This document shows positions 57,101 to 64,000 of a DNA stretch of 64,000 nt, piece by piece. Below the pieces are notes generated by a model. That model made no database searches, was not told the DNA's origin, and was given only the letters and a program-made list of their open reading frames with translations. The translations under genes were made by a program, and so were the position numbers. How positions within the stretch are numbered: position 1 is the stretch's first letter; each line of letters starts with the position of its first letter. The DNA is from Oikopleura dioica (lineage: Eukaryota; Chordata; Appendicularia; Copelata; Oikopleuridae). The stretch lies in assembly GCA_907165135.1 (NCBI GenBank), contig OU015568.1:4906501-4970500 (forward strand), in the 5' to 3' direction.

Positions 57101-57596
57101 AGAGCACATGAAGATGATGATTTCGGCCGCCACTTCTCCCCTACCATATAGTACCAGCGATGAAACTTTTGGCGCCGCCGATGCAACTGTTTTTCTGTCT
57201 GCATGTGACGCTACAGTTGTTGCCGACGACGACGACGCCGACGACCAAATTGCCGCCGCCGGTGAAGAAGGCGCCGCCGCCGCCGATTCTTCTGCTTGGA
57301 GTTGGATGACAAAAACTCCACCACCAAACACTCCGCCAGCTACACCACCGCCAACGCCCGCCACGCCAGAGAACGAATGGTGAGCTTTGTTTATATCTTT
57401 GTTTGTTTACATCTTTGTAGCAAAAAGGAAGTAAAGAAAGAAAGTGAAGATGAGGAAAAGGAAAATCAAGATCCAGAAGCAGCAGCAGCTCAGCCCGCGC
57501 AAGTACCAAGGTGAGAACAAGAAAGTGAATAAAAAGAAATTTTATCAATTTTGTAGCAAGAAAAAAGAAAGAAACGAATGGGGGCTGATCAATTGA
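54182..57596 (+). CDS. Cluster gene 6: mucin-like membrane protein with PPxY tail, 772 aa
   Basis: Six exons (54182-54771, 54989-55263, 55305-56167, 56919-57379, 57421-57510, 57557-57596) close exactly to 772 aa. A hydrophobic anchor (RLFIIIIMCMYAPVV) lies near the N-terminus. A Thr/Ser-rich tract encoded by TCGACNACGACTAGT-type repeats (54420-54560) resembles a mucin domain. A Lys-rich stretch precedes a clear membrane helix (IFFIILASLIGTILACCGIAAAVL region). The long tail has Arg-rich, Ser/Asp-rich and Pro-rich parts and a PPSY motif (DLPPSYNT), a candidate WW-domain ligand. The fourth intron (56168-56918) is enlarged by a GC-rich insertion. Confidence 0.65.
56520..56875. repeat. GC-rich insertion with nested palindromes in intron
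   Basis: About 350 bp of high GC sits abruptly inside an AT-rich intron of cluster gene 6. It contains short palindromes such as GGGCCCAAAGGGCCC and CCTGCGCATGCGCAGG, the direct repeats GGCCATTCCAAAG and TGACGGGCCC, and CTCGCGAGCTTCGCTCGCTCG. Boundaries are near 56520 and 56875. It is probably a mobile or structured repeat. No coding role is apparent. Confidence 0.6.
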
Positions 57597-57926
57597 TTGC
57601 AAATCAATTTGGAACTAGCACGCCGATTCTCCAACGTCACGAACGAAGACGAAAGAAGAAAAATAATTAAAAGAAAAATATTTTCTTACCAAAACATGCA
57701 CACACACTCACATATGATGCCGCTGCACGGCGCTGGTCACTTGCGCCGTGCCACAACGGCGGCGCCCCACTACTATTTTTTCATTCTAAAACTGTCAATC
57801 AACTTATTGAATAGCTCATTCTAAAATTTTTTAAAAATTCTTGAATAAAAAACACACACACACTTACACACAAACACGCTTGGTCTTTCTAAATTAAAAC
57901 GCTCTTCTCTTGTAAGCATTTTGTGC

Positions 57927-59079
57927 ATGCTTTTTGCTGAAGTAGCGGGCAGGAAAGAGCAAAAAAATGAACAACGAAGCAGACGATCAAAAGCAACACC
58001 AATTCGAAGTATTTCACCACCACCACCAACATCCCCTGGGGTAAGATATTTAGCAATTAAAAGTATGTGCTATTTTATGTGTAGAAGGAAAAAGGAGGAG
58101 GAGGAGCAGCACGAGTTGACATATGTTTTGACGTCAGTAGAGGAAGAAGAATCAGCCCAGTCCAGACCACCACTAGAGCAGAGCGATCGTCTTCTCAAAC
58201 CATTCAGGACTCGTCGTACTTACTCGATCCGCAGCTCGTCTCCGCAAACAATCGACCAACGCCGCCGCCGCCGCCGCCGCAACGGAATCAAAAACCTCTG
58301 AGCGGCTTGGTTGTGAGTCGAGCAAATCTATGGAAACGGAGATATCTACGCCGGCGGAGAATATTGGCTCGCCAAGAGCAAGAGAGAATGGAACAAGAGA
58401 GACTGGAGCGGGAGAGATTGGAAACGCTAAAAAGAATCGAGCCTCGTTCCAATCACCAATTCCGCTACCGCCGCCGCCACTCCAACCATTACTGTCTTTC
58501 CGCAGCAACGATCAACAAATGAACGACGACGACAGAGCGCTGACAACGACGCTTCCCGATCTGCGAGTGATAACTCGACCACCACCACCACCCCCTTCGC
58601 CGTCGATGGAAAGTTCAGTGACCCCTGTCACCATCATCAACAACAACAACAATCGTCAAGAAGAGGAGGAGGAGGAGTGCCAGAGCACGCGCCGCAGCAG
58701 CCGCCGACGACCACGACGACGACGACGACGACGATGCACCGATTGCAACAACTTTCTAATGAGACATCTGGCGCTTTGTTTCACCCTTATGCTTTGCGTA
58801 ATATGGCTAGTCGCAGGTCTGAGCGTATTAGCAGTAAAAACAGCGCAGAAAAAGACAACAACAGCGGAGACAACGCTAATGGCGCGCAAAATTGCCAACC
58901 AGATGATCGAAAATCACACTCGACACAAAAACCACCACCGTCATCATCAGCACCATCGTCAGCGAAAACCAGCAACAACAACGACGACGACGACGACGAT
59001 GACGACGACAACAACTGTGGCGATTCACGAAAAAGCCCAATTTTTGGAGAGACGACAACCGCAATTCCCGTGCACTTGA
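57927..59079 (+). CDS. Cluster gene 7: Arg/Thr-rich membrane protein (exon joints uncertain)
   Basis: ATG at 57927 gives exon 57927-58040, which joins in phase to 58085 onward (SSYLLDPQLVSANN, then a poly-Pro run). A GTGAGT donor at 58313 and an AG at 58359 would bring in the frame that starts METEIS at 58330. That frame has poly-Pro and poly-Asn, an Arg tract, a membrane helix (MRHLALCFTLMLCVIWLVAG) and then His- and Thr-rich repeats, ending at 59079. A second ATG at 57967 opens another spliced frame to 58301, and a third frame is open to 59144. The membrane helix is the best argument for the frame chosen. The first exon boundaries have good GT-AG ends. Confidence 0.4.
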
Positions 59080-62000
59080 GTACAACAAGACAACAACAAG
59101 AAGAAGAGAAGGAAGGCAGCGGTATGAAGAGTACAAATCAATAAGTAGCCGGCGAAATTATCCTCACAAGTTATTACCACCACAACAACAACAACCACCA
59201 ACAACAACACAACACAACAACAAAAATCAGCGGCGGCAAAAACAAAAAAAGTACCAAGCCAACTATTCCGTCTATCAGTTGTGTGGCAGGAGAGCGCCCA
59301 AATACACGAAAAAGTATCGAGATAGCTTATTAAAATCTCTTACTGATAAATCGGGAATATTTGAAAGCTCGCCTGCAAATTTTTACATTCGAGGAAAGCA
59401 TACTCCACGCTGGTCAAAAACCCTCACTCATGACGACTGGTGTAAATTACGAGATTACTTTTTCAATTCTGACGATGGCCAAGTGTTGATGCCATTCGAG
59501 TTTTACAATAATGATGAGCGCCGCGGTCGCCGCCGCAGCCGCCGCCGCCGCCGCCGCCGCCGTCCAACGTCCAAAAAAGCTCGTTTTGACGACTATGAAG
59601 AGCACGACCATGATGATGACGACGACGACGATTGCGACTACAACTATTACGAAGAAGATGAAGACACTTATGATGACAGTTTTGAGGATGGTCGATTTAA
59701 ACTCATTGATCACGATTCCATATTTTCAATGATCTCGATGGAAAACAAGTCGGCAATTTTAGCTGTACTTGAATTTTTCTGGGTAATGCTTGAGATAGAT
59801 TTCCAATCGCCCCCGCTGGAAACTGTTCATCATTGGAAAAGCGAGCCAAATTTGGACAAAACTGACATGAGAATAGTCGCCAACGCAATTCGATTAATCA
59901 ACCCAAATTTACCCAGCAATTTTTTCCAAGAAAAATACTCAACCGCTAGAGAATTCGAGCAAATAGATTCCGCCGATTGCTATACAAATGGACTCGATGT
60001 AACAAGAGAAATTCTTCACCTCCTTTCAAATTGCATCACTTTCTCCTATATTTCGGCAAAAATGGATGGCGATAACTCGGCGGCGGCGCCAGCTTATCAA
60101 CAAAATGGCAATATTCTTGAGAAACCAATACACATGAGTGATATGTACATGTACTTGGTTTATCTCGAGTTGACAATCAGAGAATGCGCGCCGTTTTATG
60201 AATTTACGACTTTTTTATCGGACAGTAATGAAACAACTAGGAAAATGCCGGCAAGCATTGTAGCCGACTGGCGCTCAGATCGACCACGTCAATTTCGCGA
60301 AAATTATATACCCACTGCTGGCGCCTCTACACTCAACCCTAACCCTAACGAGTGTAATGAAAAGAAGAAGGGACTGTGGAGAACTTTTTGCTCGCAGGGG
60401 CCTCAGTCAATTGCCGATGTAAAAACATTGTCAAGAAAGCGATCAATATGCAGCACGTATAGTGAAGCGGTTGACACAGAAACCCTCAACAAAACACTTT
60501 TTCGCCTCAGCATCCTAAAACCAGTAACCAATCACCCACAAATCGCCTATTTGATGACGCTGAAGCGCTTCTTCAGCGGTTTCTGCTTTCTTGAGCAAAG
60601 AAAAATTGAAAAAATTTTGAAAATAACTTCGTATGAGCAAGAAATTCTCGACACGCGACTTCTTGGCAACATGGAGAGTGAAGAACAACGTGAACGCCGT
60701 TTTTCACTTCAGCATTTGATGGTCAAAGCGCGAAAACACATTTACTATCAACATCGAGCGCGAATCAAAAATTTGCTAAAACGGATGCTCGAAAATTATG
60801 TGAATTTTATTGCAACTTGTGGATCTGCTCCAAGTCTATCAAAATGCCAACTTCGCCGAGTGCAAACTCCACCTTCAAACCCAATTGCCTTTTTTGACGA
60901 TCACTACAACTCGTGGGAGATACGCTGCTCAACTTGTATTTCAACTTATAATAACGATTACAATCGAATAGAAGGTTTCATAAACCAGCTTGGCCATAAT
61001 CAAGATTTTGATCTCAAATCTGAGTTTATGTCAATGCGACGAGCTCAGCTGCATCGGTAAGTGCGCATTATGCAATTTCCGCGTTCAATTTTTGTTAGTG
61101 TTATGGAAAATCACAGATCCATTTTCGACTTTTTTACTCATCATAAATTCAATTTTGGTCTACTCAATGTGCAAAACAGCAGCATTCTTGCAGCGGCTGC
61201 TGAAATTGCAGAAATTGAGAATCGCCATCATTGTGACACGCCGATGATGATGACCCCAACTCCGGCGGCGGCGGCGGGAGACATTGCATCAAAAGAAACT
61301 CAATCTGCTGCATTTGAAGTCAGCAACCCTAACAATGCAGACAATGATGATGATAAATTGATAGGTAACAACAAATTGAGTTCATAGCTCCTGTCTTCTA
61401 ACACAAATTGTCAAGAGCCGAAAGATAGCGCCGCCGCCGCCGTTGACGCCCCTGCCGACACTGGGTCAATCATTGAGATATCAAGCCAGTCTTCAGATGA
61501 TGATGACGACGACGAGGACGACGATCCGGTAAGCGCCACCCTGCGCCCACGAGCGCCGCTGCAGGCGCTCTAATTTTTTTTTCAATATAAAACCAATCAT
61601 CAAAACATTATTCAGTCATACAACTACGAGCCAAACAAAACTTTTACAGCAGAGCGCAAAAAACTGCTAAAAAAGCAGCGGCGTAATGTCTCCACTCAAG
61701 CTGCTATTCAAGCATCGTTGCAAGAAGAACGATTTAAGCCTATCCGACTCGGAAATCGAGGAGGGTCGACTAGTGATCGTCGAGTCGTCGGATTCGGAGC
61801 AGGAGGAGGAAAACAAGCGCGAGAAGAATCTCAAAAGACCAGCATCGACACCATCAAACTCGTCCACAGATCTACAACAACAACCACCTCCAGCCAAGAG
61901 AGCAGCAGCAGCAGCAAACAGCAGCAGCCAAGTGCAACAACCAATAAAGCTACGACTAAAAGCTTTGAAGGGTGCAGCGAATCCGTGCCAATATTTGATG

Positions 62001-63743
62001 CACACTTCCGACGAATCGGCCTCAAGAAACTTCTCCCAAAACCACCAGCCAAATCAAAAAAAGATGATGATGAATGGTATTTGCCAAATGGAATATATCT
62101 CAACCCAAACTACAACGGCGAGCGGCGACGGAACAACACACAGCGACAAACCAAAGGAGGAGGAGGAGGTAATTTATCTTTTCTTAAATCAAAAAAGACA
62201 CAATCTAGAATCTTCCCCCGCCACCGATTCCACCACCAGTCGCAGAGTCAACTCCAACCAAATTCACAACAACGCCAGAGATGAAAACAGTGACGCCGTC
62301 ATCAAAAATCTACAACTGCAAGAGAAATCTCACACAAACACTATTTGGCAAAAGGTAATTTACAAATGCGACTGTGTGTGTGTGTGTTATTATGTGCTTT
62401 TTAGAAAATCGCCCCCAAAACAACCAGATGTGCAGAAAATAGCCACCAGCGAACCGTCGCCAATCAAGACAACAGTGACACGAGAAACTCAAACGGATCC
62501 GCTGCTGCCACCACCACCGTTTCAGCGGCCACAGCATGCACCAACAATCTCCAGCAACAACAACAACACTCAGCTCATCATAACAATGACAAATTACGGT
62601 CTTCTCATGACGCCAGTCAACAATTCCAATGTTCAAGTGAGCATCAACGAACTCAACCTCCCCAAAGCGTTCCATCCCATCCCTGGAACAATGCCACAAA
62701 ACATTGGAGCCAAGCGTCTCTTCATGAATGTGAGCAACCCAGCAGTAGCACCGGTGAAACCACCTCGACGAAAGAAGCAACAAAAATCCACAATCAACTC
62801 ACCGAAACAACAACAACCACCACCACCACCACACATTGGGCATCACAACCAGCACAACACCTCCATTGGCAGCAACAAAACCACTTCTTCTGGCAGCAAC
62901 AGTACAATCCCTGCATCTGGAATCATGATGGATCACACGCAGACCATCAGCCATTCAACAACGCCAACTACTCCTCAACTCAATACAACTATCCAGAGTT
63001 TCAACAGCGAATCCAACAGCAGCAGCATTTTGAGCAACAACGATTTCACAGCGGCCGACCAATGTTTTCTTCTTTCGGAGGAGAGGCAACACGTGGACAA
63101 AGCTATTCTGGAGCAAATTTACACCGACCAATTTATCAACAGAGCAACATCGGCAACAACTGGCCAACTTGGCCAGCAGACAGTCATTCCACCACCGCCA
63201 CCGCCGCCTACCAACAACCACCACCTGACTTCGCTGCCAGCGCAAACCAACACTACTACAGCTCACATTTCCAACCAAACAACGTTAACCAACAGCAGAG
63301 ACAAGAAAGCAGCGCCTCCGGCTTACAATCAAATCTTCCCACCGAAAAAGAATTCAATTATGACAAAGGATCAGCTTGCTCTCTATTTTCAACAACAGCA
63401 GCAGCAGCGGAATCAACAACTCTTTGCAGTAGCGGCGGCGGCGGCGGCGCAACAGCGTCAACCACAACGACAATTTCTTTACCGACAGCAATTATTACAC
63501 CAACAAACATACAACAGTTACGTCCCTCATCATCATCATCCAAGCAACAGCACAACAATTCAACAAACGACAAACAATTCGTACCCACATCACCAGAAAA
63601 CTACCGCCCAATTTCAACCCCGATGATTTTTAAAGAAATTGATACAGGTAATACAAATTTAAAAACCTTTTTATTTATGCTCTTATTCAGAAGACATAAC
63701 CTGCGACAACGACGGAACCATTGATTCAATTCTTGGACTTTGA
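59003..63743 (+). CDS. Cluster gene 8: very large low-complexity protein, at least 1380 aa, start unresolved
   Basis: From 59279 the frame runs through exons ending 61056 and then 61099-61364, 61416-61528, 61616-62168, 62209-62354, 62405-63647 and 63691-63743. Every phase agrees and the sum is 1384 codons including the stop. The frame is open back to about 59003 without an obvious ATG, so upstream exons are likely (57.9-58.5 kb is open in the same frame). The N-terminal part has an Arg run and an Asp/Glu/Tyr run, then a folded-looking region of about 400 aa (NKSAILAVLEFFWVMLEI, DMYMYLVYLELTIRECAPFY, RRFSLQHLMVKARKHIYYQH). The C-terminal third is Gln/Asn/Tyr/Ser-rich and ends in TPMIFKEIDT and a final acidic exon. 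No known domain. The last third overlaps another ORF (61686-63626). Confidence 0.6.
61686..63626 (+). CDS. Overlapping +1-frame ORF, 616 aa after splicing
   Basis: ATG at 61686 (purine at -3) opens a frame one base off cluster gene 8. It is open through 61686-62168, 62209-62354 and 62405-63626, using the same introns, and closes exactly (617 codons with stop). Its composition is protein-like: SLSDSEIEEGRLVIVESSDS, PPAKRAAAAANSS, KTTVTRETQTDPLLPPP, then VSINELNLPKAFHPIPGTMP, APVKPPRRKKQQKS, LLSEERQHVDKAILEQIYTD and a second PPxY motif (APPAYNQIFPPKK). It looks like an acidic/Pro/Gln-rich nuclear protein. Either both frames are translated or one is an unusually long shadow favoured by CAN/ACN-rich codons. 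Confidence 0.45.
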   Translation: MSPLKLLFKHRCKKNDLSLSDSEIEEGRLVIVESSDSEQEEENKREKNLKRPASTPSNSSTDLQQQPPPAKRAAAAANSSSQVQQPIKLRLKALKGAANPCQYLMHTSDESASRNFSQNHQPNQKKMMMNGICQMEYISTQTTTASGDGTTHSDKPKEEEEVIYLFLNQKRHNLESSPATDSTTSRRVNSNQIHNNARDENSDAVIKNLQLQEKSHTNTIWQKVIYKCDCVCVCYYVLFRKSPPKQPDVQKIATSEPSPIKTTVTRETQTDPLLPPPPFQRPQHAPTISSNNNNTQLIITMTNYGLLMTPVNNSNVQVSINELNLPKAFHPIPGTMPQNIGAKRLFMNVSNPAVAPVKPPRRKKQQKSTINSPKQQQPPPPPHIGHHNQHNTSIGSNKTTSSGSNSTIPASGIMMDHTQTISHSTTPTTPQLNTTIQSFNSESNSSSILSNNDFTAADQCFLLSEERQHVDKAILEQIYTDQFINRATSATTGQLGQQTVIPPPPPPPTNNHHLTSLPAQTNTTTAHISNQTTLTNSRDKKAAPPAYNQIFPPKKNSIMTKDQLALYFQQQQQQRNQQLFAVAAAAAAQQRQPQRQFLYRQQLLHQQTYNSYVPHHHHPSNSTTIQQTTNNSYPHHQKTTAQFQPR

Positions 63744-63850
63744 CTAACTCACTTTCTTTCAATTTTTCTTTTCTTACTAATGCGGTGTTTTAATAAAAAA
63801 CAAAAAATAATTTTAACTGATTTATTTATACATCCAGGTCAGGGGATAAC

Positions 63851-64000
63851 TTAAAATAGCAATTTGATAAGCAAGTATCCGATGAACACGAACATTTGAT
63901 TCTTTAAAAACATTGCGCCGATGAAAGGTGTTTCGCAGAATTCCATCTCTAAAGACTTGTGGTTCAATCTCACTTAGCAGCTGTTTTGCATCTTCAGGAG
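63851..64000 (-). CDS. Possible 3' exon of a minus-strand gene (partial)
   Basis: On the minus strand, a frame ending at 63851 reads MEFCETPFIGAMFLKNQMFV followed by a hydrophobic end (FIGYLLIKLLF) and a stop. An AG precedes it (CAAGTCTTTAG), so it may be a last exon entered by splicing from beyond the window. The other minus frame is also open here (LLSEIEPQVFRDGILRNTFH). An AATAAA at about 63792 on the plus strand marks the end of the plus-strand cluster. Confidence 0.35.

Noticed and set aside
46450-63743. Idea that the cluster is an integrated large DNA virus or Polinton-type element
   Set aside because: I see no polymerase, integrase, capsid or packaging-type motif and no terminal inverted repeats at the edges, and every gene has small spliceosomal introns typical of the host.

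Overview
The window is animal nuclear DNA. The best fit is an appendicularian tunicate (an Oikopleura-type larvacean). Evidence: many introns of only 40-55 nt with AT-rich interiors, dense genes on both strands, two introns that use GA-AG ends, clusters of small secreted-protein genes, and many short inverted-repeat elements instead of long retrotransposons. There are no bacterial-style operons, rRNA genes or convincing tRNA genes. The species call is inference.

Layout. 1-16 kb: the 3' part of a large plus-strand gene for an immunoglobulin/fibronectin-like cell-surface receptor with one membrane helix and a proline-rich tail (Robo-like). Its introns are full of short inverted-repeat elements. 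They host a nested plus-strand gene joining hAT-transposase-like sequence to a RING-like tail (10.8-12.1 kb) and a possible small membrane-protein gene on the minus strand (about 2 kb). 16.8-25 kb: a GNAT acetyltransferase (+), a secreted C-type-lectin/kelch protein (-), a stand-alone TAZ2-like zinc-finger protein (-) and a small charged protein (+). 26-36 kb: a secretome block with a 99-residue secreted peptide (-), a 1135-residue CUB/calcium-binding-EGF matrix protein (+) and an inverted, elaborated paralogue of the lectin/kelch gene (+). The three large secreted genes have clear TATA boxes. This block is interrupted by a 740-bp palindromic TTAA element and two adjacent foldback elements.

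36.6-42.4 kb: a decayed coding locus split by an inverted-repeat element, a kelch remnant, then a 2.25-kb minisatellite of about 40 copies of a 55-57-bp unit, each able to form a UUCG-capped hairpin. 42.9-44.2 kb: two small minus-strand genes of unknown function.

46.4-63.7 kb: at least seven consecutive plus-strand genes of unknown family. They are rich in Arg/Lys, Ala, Pro, Ser/Thr, Gln and acidic runs, and several encode membrane proteins. Most spliced models close exactly in frame. At 61.7-63.6 kb two different reading frames stay open through the same exons for about 1.85 kb of spliced sequence, so this looks like a long dual-coding locus. A second multi-frame-open stretch lies at 57.9-59.1 kb. 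This block is the most unusual part of the window.

Exon joints were worked out by eye from splice signals, phase and total length. Where I say a model closes, the summed exon lengths are a multiple of three and the phases agree.
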